57,805 nucleotides of DNA from Parabacteroides sp. (GCA_022775005.1 JALFJR010000015.1:1-57805), one strand, 5' to 3'. Positions 40,167 to 50,651 are shown, counted from the first letter of the stretch. Notes: generated by a model from the sequence alone, not told the origin. Translations and numbers: made by a program.

Positions 40167-42857
40167 TTATTGCCGACCAGATGCGTCGATCAACGAAACA
40201 ATTTTTTGGTTAAAGGCATCTGCTGCCAAAAGTTGTTCCAAAGGAATGTGCATCCGATAACGCCAATAATGACGAGATTCCGCAGGTACATTGATACGCT
40301 CAGCCTCAATGTCGGGACGTTTTATCGAATCATCCATTGCGAACCAATCTTGCAAAGGAATGATCACCAACATAGCATTTGTTTTCAAGTGGTTGGAAAT
40401 AATACGTTCCGCAATAGGAGCCGTACATTCTACCGGAGCCTCTCCAATTTGCCCCAACACTTGATTGTAATAGCGCTGCGTCTTTGCCGGATCCTCTTTC
40501 CACCAATTGCGTAACGGTGTCATATCGTGAGTAGAGGTTGTACAAACCGAGTGATAAGGAAGATGGAACATGTCTGCAAACTCCCGATCGGGTGTCTTCG
40601 GCATACGCTCGATCTCCAAGCTCAAGATCTGCAATCGGTTCATTACTTCTGGTACAGTAGCCGGGATCATACCTAAATCCTCCCCACAAACCAACATTTC
40701 CGTAGAGGCAACCAACGGGGTCAATCGTTTATAAGCTTGGGCTTTCCAGAAATCATTGTGACGATGATAGAAGAAATGCCAATAGAGCTGATCAAACGCC
40801 TGACGATCGGAATGGTTCAACTCCCGATAGATGTAGGAATGATCCGCAGAGATACGAGGATGGAATCGCTCTGGTTGCTTTGGATCACGCAAGAAAAGCA
40901 CCTCGTTAGCAATCGTAAACAAACCCAGCTTGATACGCTGCGAAGTAGCATCAGTCTTATCCGCAAAAAGCGCCTCAATCTTCTGCTGTGTATTGCAGAA
41001 ATATTTCAACACATAATGGTTGGAGGAAGATTGCGCTAAATAAGCATCCACCACCTCATCCGTCAAATCACCAAAAAGCTCTGGCAAGAAGCATCTGTTG
41101 ATATGCGGAGTGGTAAAACGCGCCTCGTTAAAAACCAAGCCAAATTGCTCAATCTCCTCTTTCGAGAAAGGAAGAGCGGGATTAAAATGACCACACAATC
41201 CCTGCACGTACTCACACGGCACCTCCCATATGCGGAAGAAACCCAAAATATGATCTATACGGAAACAGTCAAAATAGTCACCCAATTTGGCGAAACGGTT
41301 CTTCCACCACTTGAAATGATCCTGCTCCATTGCCTGCCAATCATAGGTAGGGAAAAGCCAGTTCTGTCCATTGACAGAGAAATCATCAGGTGGCGCACCT
41401 GCCTGCCCATTCATGTTGAAATAGTTAGGCTCCGTCCATGCCTCAACGCTGGTTCGGCTAACGCCGATAGGGAGATCCCCTTTCAACACGACCCCATTTC
41501 GACGGGCATAATCAGAAACCATCTTGAACTGATTGTGCAACACATATTGCAAGAAATAGTAGAAAGAGATTTCCGGCCACGCATGACTCTTCTCTCGACA
41601 GAGCGCACGGCCACGAATACGATTATACACCACATTGCCGCGCCACTGGCTAAAATCAGAAGTTCCATAGCTCTCACGCAAATAGCAATAGGTAGCATAA
41701 GGCATCAACCAATTCTCGTTGCGCATAATGAAATCCTTGAAATCAGGACGGGCCATCCATTGTATACCCTCCTGCACGAAAAATTCCCTACAATAGTCTA
41801 ATTTATATTTGAGTGCCTGCTCATAATCTACGGACTCCTTCGCATTCAGTTTTCGCTGTTTATCAGCAAAAAAAGATGCCCGATCCGGATCCTTCAGCGC
41901 ACCCAAACCATTCAAGTCTATATAAAGCGGATGAATCGCATAAATGGAGATCGCACTGTAAGGATAAGAGTCCACCCATGTATGGGTCATCGTCGTATCA
42001 TTCATAGGCAGCACCTGAATGATCCGCTGTTTTGTCTTCTTAGCCCAATCCACCAAAAGGCGTAAATCACCCAAGTCTCCTACACCAAAGCTTTTTGTAG
42101 AGCGCAAGGAAAAGACCGGGATTACACACCCTGCTCCACGCCAAGGTGCTTGACTCTCTCGGAAGGGCTCTCCGGTGATGCAAACCGTCTCTCCTACCTT
42201 GTGTTCAGCAAGATCAGCAATTCGGTTATCGCCATTCTCCCAATAGAGCGGCTTACCCGTTTGTTCATCCCATGCGATAAATTTATATTCTAACGGATAA
42301 CGAATCTGCGTAGCATCTAAGTCAATGTGCCAATCCGGCATCTGATCACAGGTCAGCAATAAAGCCTTTTGAGGATCCCAGCTACCCAAACAAGGTTGAT
42401 TACCAACAATCGCCACACATTGATGCTTCTCCATACGAGGAGCGGCCACACGAATCACCAACTTCTTGTCACTATTCACCTCCCGATAATGCTGTCCCGT
42501 GACATGCGCAAACAATCCTTTTGTGAAAGCAGAAGCATAGAAAACCTTATCCTCTGGCATATTAAGCCAACTATCGCAGAATGTGTAACACGTTGAGCGA
42601 CCGTCAAACTTTGCTGAATGTTTCCTCTCCCACTCCTCAAACAAAACATGGCCATCTTCCATGCGGACAAAATAGCGGTACTCGATCTGTTCCACACTAT
42701 CTGGGAGTTCCAACTCCAAGGCCCATTCTCCATCGGCCACATAGCACATCTCTTTTGCCAAAACGGGTTCCCAATTCCCTAATTGAGGAATTGTGCCAAC
42801 CACACAGAGCTTTTGCCCCCAAACCGTATTGTAATGAATACGAAATATTACTTTCAT
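40167..42857 (-). CDS. malQ: 4-alpha-glucanotransferase (GH77) with two CBM20 modules
   Basis: An 896-residue protein, long because two starch-binding CBM20 modules precede the catalytic domain: about 1-115 (VIFRIHYNTVWGQKLCVVGTIPQLGNWEP in parts) and about 125-235 (VAIVGNQPCLGSWDPQKAL). The GH77 domain follows from about 255 (RSTKSFGVGDLGDLRLLVDWAKK, catalytic FRIDHILGFFRIW with the nucleophile Asp, and CGEDLGMIP). It transfers glucan chains during glycogen or maltodextrin metabolism, in the cytoplasm (no signal peptide). It begins 23 bp behind nrdJ. Confidence 0.93.
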   Translation of the reverse strand: MKVIFRIHYNTVWGQKLCVVGTIPQLGNWEPVLAKEMCYVADGEWALELELPDSVEQIEYRYFVRMEDGHVLFEEWERKHSAKFDGRSTCYTFCDSWLNMPEDKVFYASAFTKGLFAHVTGQHYREVNSDKKLVIRVAAPRMEKHQCVAIVGNQPCLGSWDPQKALLLTCDQMPDWHIDLDATQIRYPLEYKFIAWDEQTGKPLYWENGDNRIADLAEHKVGETVCITGEPFRESQAPWRGAGCVIPVFSLRSTKSFGVGDLGDLRLLVDWAKKTKQRIIQVLPMNDTTMTHTWVDSYPYSAISIYAIHPLYIDLNGLGALKDPDRASFFADKQRKLNAKESVDYEQALKYKLDYCREFFVQEGIQWMARPDFKDFIMRNENWLMPYATYCYLRESYGTSDFSQWRGNVVYNRIRGRALCREKSHAWPEISFYYFLQYVLHNQFKMVSDYARRNGVVLKGDLPIGVSRTSVEAWTEPNYFNMNGQAGAPPDDFSVNGQNWLFPTYDWQAMEQDHFKWWKNRFAKLGDYFDCFRIDHILGFFRIWEVPCEYVQGLCGHFNPALPFSKEEIEQFGLVFNEARFTTPHINRCFLPELFGDLTDEVVDAYLAQSSSNHYVLKYFCNTQQKIEALFADKTDATSQRIKLGLFTIANEVLFLRDPKQPERFHPRISADHSYIYRELNHSDRQAFDQLYWHFFYHRHNDFWKAQAYKRLTPLVASTEMLVCGEDLGMIPATVPEVMNRLQILSLEIERMPKTPDREFADMFHLPYHSVCTTSTHDMTPLRNWWKEDPAKTQRYYNQVLGQIGEAPVECTAPIAERIISNHLKTNAMLVIIPLQDWFAMDDSIKRPDIEAERINVPAESRHYWRYRMHIPLEQLLAADAFNQKIVSLIDASGRQ

Positions 42858-42880
42858 GGTATCTATGTTTTAAAGGTTTG

Positions 42881-45421
42881 TTATCCACATCGTGAGGCTC
42901 CGCAGTTGGTGCAGATCAAGCAGCCCTCCTGATAGACCAGTGTCTCCAAACCACAGTTAGGACATTTCTGTCCCTTTGCTTCCGTGCCATTCGGCAAGTA
43001 TTTCTTTAAGGCACGCTCCACACCGTTCTTCCAGGTGTTAATTGACTCACTGTTTAGCTCCATGCCTTGTACCAATTTGATCACCTGATCTATAGGCATA
43101 CCATAACGTAATACACCTGATATTAGTTTTGCATAGTTCCAATACTCAGGATTGAATTTACCATCCAAACCCTCAATGGTCATCTTATAGCCACGCTTAT
43201 TCTTGAACTGAAAGTCGTAATGTTTCTTGCCATCCTCATCGTAACTCTTAATAATCGTACCCTTAGAAACATTCTTCGGAAGCATAAGTCCCTCCTCATC
43301 ATCCGCTAAACCTGTAAAGATTTCATAAGGACGACCATTCAACAAACCGACAAACGCAATCCATTTCTCTCTATTATTTTGGAATTTCACGACATCCGCT
43401 TCCAACTCTCTCGGACGGGTAGCTACGATTACCGGTGGCTGCATACAATTACAGTCATCTTTTTTCTTCTTATTATCTGTTGAAAGCAACACGCCTGAAC
43501 GTGAGCCATCACGATAAACTGTACAGCCTTTACAACCGCAACGCCAAGCTTCTACATAAAGCTCATTTACCAACTCCTCGCTAACATTGTTCGGCAGATT
43601 GATTGTCACACTGATAGAATGATCTACCCATTTCTGAATTCGGCCTTGCATACGAACCTTTGCCAACCAATCTACGTCATTTGAAGTAGCCTTATAATAA
43701 GGGGATTTCGCCACCAACTCATCAACCTGCTCCTGGCTATATTTCTTTGTGACAGAATAGCCATTTGCCAGCATCCATGTTACAAACTTATGATGAAAAA
43801 CGATATACTCCTCAAATGCGTCACCAGTCTCATCCACGAAATCCACACGAGCCTCAGAATCATTAGGGTTTACCTTACGACGACGCTTATAAACTGGCAA
43901 GAATACAGGCTCAATGCCAGATGTAGTTTGCGTCATCAAACTGGTTGTGCCAGTAGGAGCAATGGTCAAACAAGCAATGTTTCGACGTCCATAACGCAAC
44001 ATCTCTTCATAAAGTTCAGGATCGGCCTCTCGTAAACGAGTAATGAAAGGATTCGCATTCTCTCGCTCCGCCTCAAACACAGGGAATGCACCACGCTCTT
44101 TTGCCAACTCTACCGAAGAACGATACGCAGCCAATGCCAAAGTCTTCTGTACTAACTCCGCAAAATCCGTAGCCTCCTCAGAACCATAACGTAAGTTCAT
44201 CGCAGCCAGCATATCTCCCTCAGCCGTAATACCAACACCCGTACGACGCCCCTGCAAGGTCTTATGTTGGATCTTCTCCCACAAGTGACGCTCGCTTTGC
44301 TTCACCTCCATCGATTCTGGATCAGAATCAATCTTTTGCAAAATCAACCCTATCTTCTCCGACTCTAAATCAATGATATCATCCATGATGCGCTGAGCCA
44401 AAAAGACATGCTTACGGAATAAATCGAAATCAAAATAAGCATCTTTCGTAAATGGATTGACCACATAGGCATAAAGATTAATGGCTAACAAACGGCAACT
44501 ATCATAAGGACAGAGAGGAATCTCTCCACAAGGATTGGTAGAAACCGTACGAAAACCTAGATCAGCATAACAATCAGGGACAGACTCACGCAATATAGTA
44601 TCCCAGAAAAGGACTCCAGGCTCCGCTGATTTCCAAGCATTATGAATAATCTTTTTCCATAAGGCAGACGCATCCACCTCTTTGACATAAAGAGGATTCT
44701 CAGAATGAATCGGATATTGCTGCCGATAAGTTTCACCTTGAATAGCCGCCTGCATGAATTCATCATCAATTTTCACAGAGACATTGGCGCCTGTCACCTT
44801 GCCTTCGGTCATCTTCGCATCAATGAAAGCCTCAGAATCCGGATGCTTAACCGACACGCTCAGCATCAACGCTCCTCTACGGCCATCCTGAGCCACCTCT
44901 CGCGTAGAGTTTGAATAGCGCTCCATAAAAGGAACTAAGCCCGTAGAAGTCAATGCTGAGTTCTTCACCGGAGAGCCTTTCGGCCGGATATGAGATAAAT
45001 CATGTCCCACTCCACCACGGCGTTTCATCAGCTGCACTTGCTCTTCATCGATACGAATAATCGCTCCATACGAGTCAGCCTCTCCATCCAACCCTATTAC
45101 AAAACAGTTAGAGAGAGAAGCTATTTGAAAATCGTTACCGATACCAGTCATAGGACTTCCTTGTGGAATGATATAACGAAAATGATCAAACAGGCTGAAC
45201 AATTCCTGTTCCGACAAAGGATTGGGATACTTCTTTTCCACTCGAGCAATCTCACCAGCCAAACGATGGTGCATATCCTCTGGAGATTTCTCGTAGATAT
45301 TCCCAAAGGCATCCTTCAAGGCATATTTATTAACCCAAACCTTAGCAGCCAACTCGTCGCCAGTAAAGTAATTCAATGATGTCTTAAACGCTTCTTCAAA
45401 CGTATAAACTTTTCGATCCAC
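42881..45421 (-). CDS. nrdJ: Adenosylcobalamin-dependent (class II) ribonucleotide reductase
   Basis: An 846-residue protein of class II length and pattern. The fold shows NCFVIGLDGEADSYG, the loop STNPCGEIPLCPYDSCRL carrying one redox Cys, and GRRTGVGITAEGDML. The C-terminus carries two CxxC pairs (CPNCGLE...CLICTNCGASRCG) that reduce the active site and bind zinc. It reduces ribonucleotides to deoxyribonucleotides using vitamin B12, so it works with or without oxygen. It lies 45 bp behind dnaA, which links nucleotide supply to replication initiation. The ATG at 45421 has no rival. Confidence 0.93.
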   Translation of the reverse strand: MDRKVYTFEEAFKTSLNYFTGDELAAKVWVNKYALKDAFGNIYEKSPEDMHHRLAGEIARVEKKYPNPLSEQELFSLFDHFRYIIPQGSPMTGIGNDFQIASLSNCFVIGLDGEADSYGAIIRIDEEQVQLMKRRGGVGHDLSHIRPKGSPVKNSALTSTGLVPFMERYSNSTREVAQDGRRGALMLSVSVKHPDSEAFIDAKMTEGKVTGANVSVKIDDEFMQAAIQGETYRQQYPIHSENPLYVKEVDASALWKKIIHNAWKSAEPGVLFWDTILRESVPDCYADLGFRTVSTNPCGEIPLCPYDSCRLLAINLYAYVVNPFTKDAYFDFDLFRKHVFLAQRIMDDIIDLESEKIGLILQKIDSDPESMEVKQSERHLWEKIQHKTLQGRRTGVGITAEGDMLAAMNLRYGSEEATDFAELVQKTLALAAYRSSVELAKERGAFPVFEAERENANPFITRLREADPELYEEMLRYGRRNIACLTIAPTGTTSLMTQTTSGIEPVFLPVYKRRRKVNPNDSEARVDFVDETGDAFEEYIVFHHKFVTWMLANGYSVTKKYSQEQVDELVAKSPYYKATSNDVDWLAKVRMQGRIQKWVDHSISVTINLPNNVSEELVNELYVEAWRCGCKGCTVYRDGSRSGVLLSTDNKKKKDDCNCMQPPVIVATRPRELEADVVKFQNNREKWIAFVGLLNGRPYEIFTGLADDEEGLMLPKNVSKGTIIKSYDEDGKKHYDFQFKNKRGYKMTIEGLDGKFNPEYWNYAKLISGVLRYGMPIDQVIKLVQGMELNSESINTWKNGVERALKKYLPNGTEAKGQKCPNCGLETLVYQEGCLICTNCGASRCG

Positions 45422-45466
45422 GATTTTCTTGTTTTATGATTTCATGATACAACTATCCATAAGGAA

Positions 45467-46894
45467 TCAGTTCTTCAAAAGGCCTTCAATGGCTTCCACA
45501 GAAGCAGCAAAATCCTTGCTGGTCTCAATCTGATCCTTTACTGTCTTGCAGGCGTGCAACACAGTCGCATGATCTTTCTTACCCACGATCTTACCGATAT
45601 TGGAGAGCGAGCAATCCGTATATTTCTTTGACAGGAACATCGTCACCTGACGTGCCTGGACGATCTCACGCTTCCGAGAGCTCGTCTGCAGCAATGCTTG
45701 CTCCAAGTTAAAATATTTACAAACAGTCTCTTGAATAGACTGTACTGTCAGTTGCTTTTTCTCCAAACGAACCGCCTGACTGATCACACGTTTTGTCAAC
45801 GGTAAATCAATCTCTCTATTATTAATCACCGCATTCGCCTGCAATGAGACCAGGATTCCTTCCAAGTCACGCACGTTTTCAGTGACATTATTCGCAATGA
45901 AATTAAATACCTCATCCGGAATCACGATACCATCATGAGAAATCTTATTTTTTAAGATCTTCTTACGCAAATCCAAATCTGGACGAGAGAGCTCCGCCGT
46001 CAATCCCCATTTCAAACGGGTAATCAAGCGCTCCTCCATACCCTGCAAATCCACTGGTGGTTTATCCGAGGTCAGGATCAGCTGCTTGCCTAACTGATGC
46101 AAATGGTTGAATATATGAAAGAATGTATTCTGCGTTCTATCCATACCAATCATTTCTTGAATATCATCCAAGATTAGCACATCAATATTTTGATAGAAAT
46201 GTAAGAAATCATTTGTAGTATTCTTACGAACTGCATCCGTGAACTGCACACGGAACAGGTGAGAAGAGACATAGAGGACGCGCTGATCCGGATGTAACTC
46301 ACGGATACGCGTACCTATCGCATAACAGAGGTGCGTCTTACCTACTCCAGATGGTCCATAGATAAACAACGGATTGAAAGCGGTCTTTCCCGGATCTTGC
46401 GCCACAGCCTCACCCGCAGCACGAACCAACTTATTACTTGAACCCTCAAAATAGTTCTCAAAATTGTAACGCGGATTTAGATGAGGATCGACATCTTGCG
46501 CAATGACCGTAGAGAAAGGATTGAGTGCATTAGTTCGTTCTTTCGGCATGGCCGGTTTAATCGCAGGTGAAACAACCTCAGCCGGATAATCCACAGTACC
46601 GACACTGCCCGCACTGTTATCCACCATGATGCGATACTTCAATTGAATACCGTGCCCGAACACTCGATTAAGGGTCACCTTCAACACATTCATGTAATGT
46701 GCTTCCAAGAACTCATAGAAGAACGAGCTGGGTACTTGCACTGTAAGCTCCTTCTCAGGTCGTCCACCCCGCTCGCTCTCTTCGTATGCAAGCGGGACTA
46801 TAGGTCGAAACCATGTCTCATATTGAGGTTGAGGCACAATATCCCTGATAATTCCCAGGCACTTATCCCACAGTATTTTGAAATCAGTTTGCAT
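45467..46894 (-). CDS. dnaA: Chromosomal replication initiator DnaA
   Basis: A 475-residue protein of normal length. Domain I is at about 1-90 ([23 protein letters not shown] in parts), a short linker follows, and domain III has Walker A GPSGVGKT at 180-187 and Walker [11 protein letters not shown] near 240. The DNA-binding domain IV has [23 protein letters not shown] in two parts, the DnaA signature. It binds DnaA boxes, melts oriC and starts replication. The 354-bp region upstream contains a perfect DnaA box at 47030-47038. Confidence 0.96.
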   Translation of the reverse strand: MQTDFKILWDKCLGIIRDIVPQPQYETWFRPIVPLAYEESERGGRPEKELTVQVPSSFFYEFLEAHYMNVLKVTLNRVFGHGIQLKYRIMVDNSAGSVGTVDYPAEVVSPAIKPAMPKERTNALNPFSTVIAQDVDPHLNPRYNFENYFEGSSNKLVRAAGEAVAQDPGKTAFNPLFIYGPSGVGKTHLCYAIGTRIRELHPDQRVLYVSSHLFRVQFTDAVRKNTTNDFLHFYQNIDVLILDDIQEMIGMDRTQNTFFHIFNHLHQLGKQLILTSDKPPVDLQGMEERLITRLKWGLTAELSRPDLDLRKKILKNKISHDGIVIPDEVFNFIANNVTENVRDLEGILVSLQANAVINNREIDLPLTKRVISQAVRLEKKQLTVQSIQETVCKYFNLEQALLQTSSRKREIVQARQVTMFLSKKYTDCSLSNIGKIVGKKDHATVLHACKTVKDQIETSKDFAASVEAIEGLLKN

Positions 46895-47248
46895 CGTTAT
46901 TAATAATCCTTCCTCATTAATACTCTATCGACTTTTTGCACGACAAAGGTTAGAAATAAATTTCGAAAAAAAAAGTTGAGTTTTCCTTGCTTTTCTCTAT
47001 TTTTGAATATCTCTTTTATGCTCAAAGAGTTATCCACATCTGAATCCTCAACATTTCTTTTCTCCACTAACAGAGCTTGAAAAACGCTTTCTACAATCTT
47101 TTTCAAGCATCTCAAAACGTATACGACTTCACTCCCCATTAGAGTAAAAACCGAAATACTAATCTCATTATAAACTATTTAAGTCCATCAAATCTCTTTA
47201 TTAAATGGATTTGCTAATTTAGAATGAATCTAAATCAACTTTTAGAAG
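46895..47248. other. Region upstream of dnaA
   Basis: AT-rich and without a convincing gene; a 79-residue minus-strand frame (46900-47139) shows no family motif. A perfect DnaA box TTATCCACA lies at 47030-47038. A near-match to the -7 box (TAACCTTTG on the complement, one base too long) is near 46947. Bacteroidetes origins are often near dnaA, so an oriC fragment or dnaA autoregulation are both possible; I see only one perfect box here. Confidence 0.4.
47030..47038 (+). promoter_or_regulatory. DnaA box upstream of dnaA
   Basis: TTATCCACA, the consensus DnaA box, 136 bp upstream of the dnaA start. Confidence 0.6.
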
Positions 47249-48148
47249 CTACTTTTGCTTCGATCCAAACAACGAGAAGTGGACATAACGTTTCGGATGT
47301 TCACGCAGATCCAGTAGCAAGAGGGAAGCGTTCTCCATCGTGCCGTTTAGATTATCATATAGTTGACGATCATTCAAAAGTAAACCCAAACTATTATCCG
47401 CACTATTCAGCTTATCCGTGGTCAGTTTCAGATTAGCCAAAGTTGCATTGACAGTCTGCATAGTCTCTACCAAATCCAAATCTTTCAACTGTCCACTTAC
47501 CAACTCAAAATTAGCGGTAATGCCTTTTATATTCTCCATGATTACCGGCACATCCTTTGCCAACATCTGATCCAACCGACGAGAAGAATGCTCCAAACTG
47601 GCTGTTGTCTGCTCTATATGCGTCAGTGATTGCGTCAACGCAGGATGGTTTACCAAGGTTTGTAAACCTCCTAAAATAGAATCGAGCTTTGGCATCATCT
47701 GCTCAATGCCTGGAAGGAGGTTCTCCTGCACGGAGGTCATCATATCAGCTTCCATGCGTCCCTCAATCGTATCACCCGAATGGAAATAATCATCGACGAA
47801 CGTATTCAAATGAATATGCAACTCAGCACCTCCCAGGAAGCTATTAACAACGGTAATGTAACTCCCCTTGTTGATACGCATCTTGTCCTCTAAACTCACC
47901 AACACAGAGATTTTCCCCGTGGTATCGTAGTCATAAGTAATCTCTCGGACCAAACCAACCTTGAAACCCTCCACAAAAACAGGGCTGGAAACTGTCACAC
48001 CTTTGACATTAGAAAACGCCACATAATAATGATTCACCGGCTTGAATAGGTTCACACCTTTCAAGTAGTTGATGCCTATATACAGTAATGCTAAGCAAAC
48101 GATAGACACTAATCCAATCTTTGCCTCCTTCGTGAAAACTGTTTTCAT
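47249..48148 (-). CDS. MCE/MlaD family protein
   Basis: A 299-residue protein: one N-terminal transmembrane helix (about 9-27), an MCE domain (about 38-115, FVEGFKVGLVREITYD), then helical coiled-coil-like segments to about 270. MlaD-like proteins bind the substrate between the inner and outer membrane in phospholipid or lipid transport. ABC partners are not adjacent. I chose the ATG at 48148 (MKTVFTKEAK). It starts 24 bp behind the amidase and is probably cotranscribed with it. Confidence 0.85.
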   Translation of the reverse strand: MKTVFTKEAKIGLVSIVCLALLYIGINYLKGVNLFKPVNHYYVAFSNVKGVTVSSPVFVEGFKVGLVREITYDYDTTGKISVLVSLEDKMRINKGSYITVVNSFLGGAELHIHLNTFVDDYFHSGDTIEGRMEADMMTSVQENLLPGIEQMMPKLDSILGGLQTLVNHPALTQSLTHIEQTTASLEHSSRRLDQMLAKDVPVIMENIKGITANFELVSGQLKDLDLVETMQTVNATLANLKLTTDKLNSADNSLGLLLNDRQLYDNLNGTMENASLLLLDLREHPKRYVHFSLFGSKQK

Positions 48149-48172
48149 CTCTATTGTTCTAATAATCATTTA

Positions 48173-49441
48173 TTAATATTTCACCTTCTTGCCATCTTTG
48201 AATCCAACAATGAAAGCATCCTTAAAATCCTTCAACAACTGACGACGGATCCGTTTGATCTCCGCAAAATCGGTTGTCTCGCCATACGTATATTTATATA
48301 TACCCTTTTCCACGTAATAATTTACAGGTTTATAACCTTTAAAACGACTGGAGTTTGCTGGCAGCTGTTTATTGGCCGTCAGTATTTGCACCTTATAAAC
48401 AGTCTTCCCTACAGCTACCTTTTGGGTCGTATTGCTTTTCGTACTCTTTTTCTCCGTCGGTTTAGACACGCTCTTTTCCTTCACCGATGTCTCTGTCTGA
48501 TGCTGCTTCCGATACTGAATGTCAGCCTCACTCCCAGCAGGAGCACCACTCCCCTCTTGTATCTTCTCAGGTCGCACCGTAAACTCATCCTCAGGCGCGC
48601 TTATCAACCCAGCCTCTTGCGTCATAGCCGCCTTAGTGGGCACACTGGTCGTCACAACACCTCCCGCACGTCGATCGTAACTTCGCTTATAACGGCTAAA
48701 AGCCTCATAAATAGCCTCTGCCAAAGCATTCTGTCCATCCACTGAACTCAGGTAGTTTTCCTCCTGTCGATTGGAGATATAGCCTAACTCTACTAACACA
48801 CTGGGCATACCGGTCTTACGTAAAACCAAAAATCCTGCTTGACGAACGCCTCGATCTACACGCTTAGCTCCCTTAAACGACTTTTGGATCTCAGAAGCCA
48901 ACGAGATACTCTGCTCCATGTGCTTATTTTGCATGAACTCGAAAATAATATAAGATTCACTGGAGTTAGGATCAAATCCCTCGTAGCGCTGTTGGTAATT
49001 ATCCTCCAACAAAATAGCAGAGTTCTCACTCATAGCCACCTCCAAGTTCTCATCCGTACGTGCCAAACCCAATGTATAGGTTTCCGTACCCTGCACAGCA
49101 CTTCCTCGCTTCACAGCATTAGTATGGATTGAGATAAAAAGATCTGCCTTGTTTCGGTTCGCAATATCTGCCCGCTCATCCAACTCAATGAAACGATCTG
49201 TCTTACGGGTATATATAACCTTGACACCCTCGCTACGTTGCTCGATAAAACTACCCAATTTCAAAGCGACAGCCAAGTTGATGGTCTTCTCGTTGATACG
49301 CACTCCTCTTGCGCCAGGATCCTTGCCTCCATGACCCGCATCTATCACGACCGTGAACGACCCTGCCTCGGCAGGCATTGTTACACAAACCAAGAGCCAT
49401 ACCAATATCAGTCGTATGTAAAGCCTACTCCCCGTCTTCAC
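48173..49441 (-). CDS. N-acetylmuramoyl-L-alanine amidase
   Basis: A 422-residue exported protein. The signal peptide runs to about residue 26 (PAEA). The amidase-3 domain follows with VVIDAGHGGKDPGA (zinc His37), LFISIHTNA and VELGYISNRQEE. A long Ser/Thr/Lys-rich linker follows, then a C-terminal SPOR-like peptidoglycan-binding region (VYKVQILTANKQLP). It cleaves the amide bond between MurNAc and the stem peptide, as in cell separation. I place the start at the GTG of 49441: a -7 box at 49486-49493 lies downstream of the longer open frame that begins at 49612, so that extension is not transcribed from this promoter. Confidence 0.88.
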   Translation of the reverse strand: MKTGSRLYIRLILVWLLVCVTMPAEAGSFTVVIDAGHGGKDPGARGVRINEKTINLAVALKLGSFIEQRSEGVKVIYTRKTDRFIELDERADIANRNKADLFISIHTNAVKRGSAVQGTETYTLGLARTDENLEVAMSENSAILLEDNYQQRYEGFDPNSSESYIIFEFMQNKHMEQSISLASEIQKSFKGAKRVDRGVRQAGFLVLRKTGMPSVLVELGYISNRQEENYLSSVDGQNALAEAIYEAFSRYKRSYDRRAGGVVTTSVPTKAAMTQEAGLISAPEDEFTVRPEKIQEGSGAPAGSEADIQYRKQHQTETSVKEKSVSKPTEKKSTKSNTTQKVAVGKTVYKVQILTANKQLPANSSRFKGYKPVNYYVEKGIYKYTYGETTDFAEIKRIRRQLLKDFKDAFIVGFKDGKKVKY

Positions 49442-49485
49442 TATTATGATCTCCGTAAATGGTTCAAGAAATGCAAATTTGAGTG

Positions 49486-49493
49486 CAAAGGTA
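49486..49493 (-). promoter_or_regulatory. -7 box of the amidase gene
   Basis: The complement reads TACCTTTG. It implies a leader of about 38 bases to the GTG at 49441 and argues against the longer frame. Confidence 0.55.
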
Positions 49494-49551
49494 ATGTTTT
49501 TTACGGATAGAATCGTATGCAAGCCTCGATAAAGTTCTGCGCCATATAATA

Positions 49552-49618
49552 AAGGCGTTGCCAACTGACGCAAAATCATCTTTTTGAAAAGATTTGCCAG
49601 CAGTTGAGGCAACGCCTT
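49552..49618. terminator. Long hairpin between the phosphatase-family gene and the amidase
   Basis: AAGGCGTTGCC (49552-49562) pairs with GGCAACGCCTT (49608-49618), extended by AACTG/CAGTT with a two-base bulge. An inner AAATC/GATTT stem lies in the loop. It follows the stop at 49642 on the minus strand. The GTTGCC core recalls the 22-bp arrays but the 12+10 phase is not kept. Confidence 0.55.
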
Positions 49619-49641
49619 ACATGAAGGAAGAATTAATTAGT

Positions 49642-50562
49642 TCATTGCACCACGACCTCAATCATCACGGGGAAGTGATCAGACGGCATACGTGCTTCAT
49701 ATTTCTCCATATACACCTCCTTGGGGAAATTACCGCTTTTCTCCTTCTCGATTTGCTCATCGCTCTTCTTTGAACGATAAGAATCCATCAAGATGCCATA
49801 GCGTTTCACCTTAAACTCCTTGGTAAGGAACAGATGGTCAATGCGGCTCTCCGTGAAACGATCCGCATGGAAGTTGTTGAAGGTACCATTCGGCGCATAG
49901 CGGAACTCCGCTATCTGATAAGAATCTCGCATAATACCTGATTGATCCAGCAAAGTGTAGGACTCGTTATGCTGATCAACATTGAAATCTCCCGTCAAGA
50001 TGGCAGGAAGATGCTCAGGGAATTCCTTCACCTTCTTTAAGATCAGTTTTGCGCTCTCTGCTCGTGCCTGCACACCAACATGATCCATGTGGAGATTGAA
50101 GAAAAGGAAAGTGAAACCGGTCTCTTTATCACGGAACTTGCCCCAGCTACAAATACGCGGTAAGGCGGCATCCCAGCCTTTGTTAGGATGATCAGTCTCA
50201 GTGGAGAGCCAAAAATCACCATGATCGAGTACCTCAAACTTCTCTGTCCGGTAGAAAATAGCAGAATGCTCACCCCCCTGTTTACCATCATCGCGACCAA
50301 CACCAATGTAATCATAGCCCGGCATCATTCGCTTCAAATCTTGCAACTGCGGATACTTACCCTCCTGTGTACCGAAAATATCAAAGCCATGGAATTGGAC
50401 CAACTGAGCTATGTAGGGGCTACGTTGCCCCCAGCCATTGCCATTGATCGAATCACCTTTATTCGCGTTACGAATATTATATGTACCCACGATAATATGC
50501 TCTGCCGCACCCATGCTTAACACACAGAGCAAACATAAAAAGGAAAAAATAATTTTTTTCAT
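49642..50562 (-). CDS. Exported endonuclease/exonuclease/phosphatase family protein
   Basis: A 306-residue protein with a signal peptide ending near residue 20. The DNase I-like fold has TYNIRNAN, GTQEGKYPQL (metal Glu), LHMDHVGVQAR (His), LTGDFNVDQHN (Asp and Asn) and SDHFPVMIE at the end (catalytic Asp-His). Members cut phosphodiester bonds in nucleic acids, sphingolipids or inositol phosphates. Placed 89 bp behind the second SusC/SusD pair, it may process the imported or surface substrate. The substrate is not readable from sequence. Confidence 0.9.
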   Translation of the reverse strand: MKKIIFSFLCLLCVLSMGAAEHIIVGTYNIRNANKGDSINGNGWGQRSPYIAQLVQFHGFDIFGTQEGKYPQLQDLKRMMPGYDYIGVGRDDGKQGGEHSAIFYRTEKFEVLDHGDFWLSTETDHPNKGWDAALPRICSWGKFRDKETGFTFLFFNLHMDHVGVQARAESAKLILKKVKEFPEHLPAILTGDFNVDQHNESYTLLDQSGIMRDSYQIAEFRYAPNGTFNNFHADRFTESRIDHLFLTKEFKVKRYGILMDSYRSKKSDEQIEKEKSGNFPKEVYMEKYEARMPSDHFPVMIEVVVQ

Positions 50563-50651
50563 TGAGTAGTTTATTATAGGTTATGGCCTACGTCGCATAA
50601 AGCAATCGTAAGCCATAACACAGATTTAACTTATTTACATTTAGTAGTTGT

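Noticed and set aside
46900-47139. A 79-codon gene upstream of dnaA
   Set aside because: It lies in an AT-rich control region with a DnaA box, shows no motif and is compositionally unlike its neighbours.
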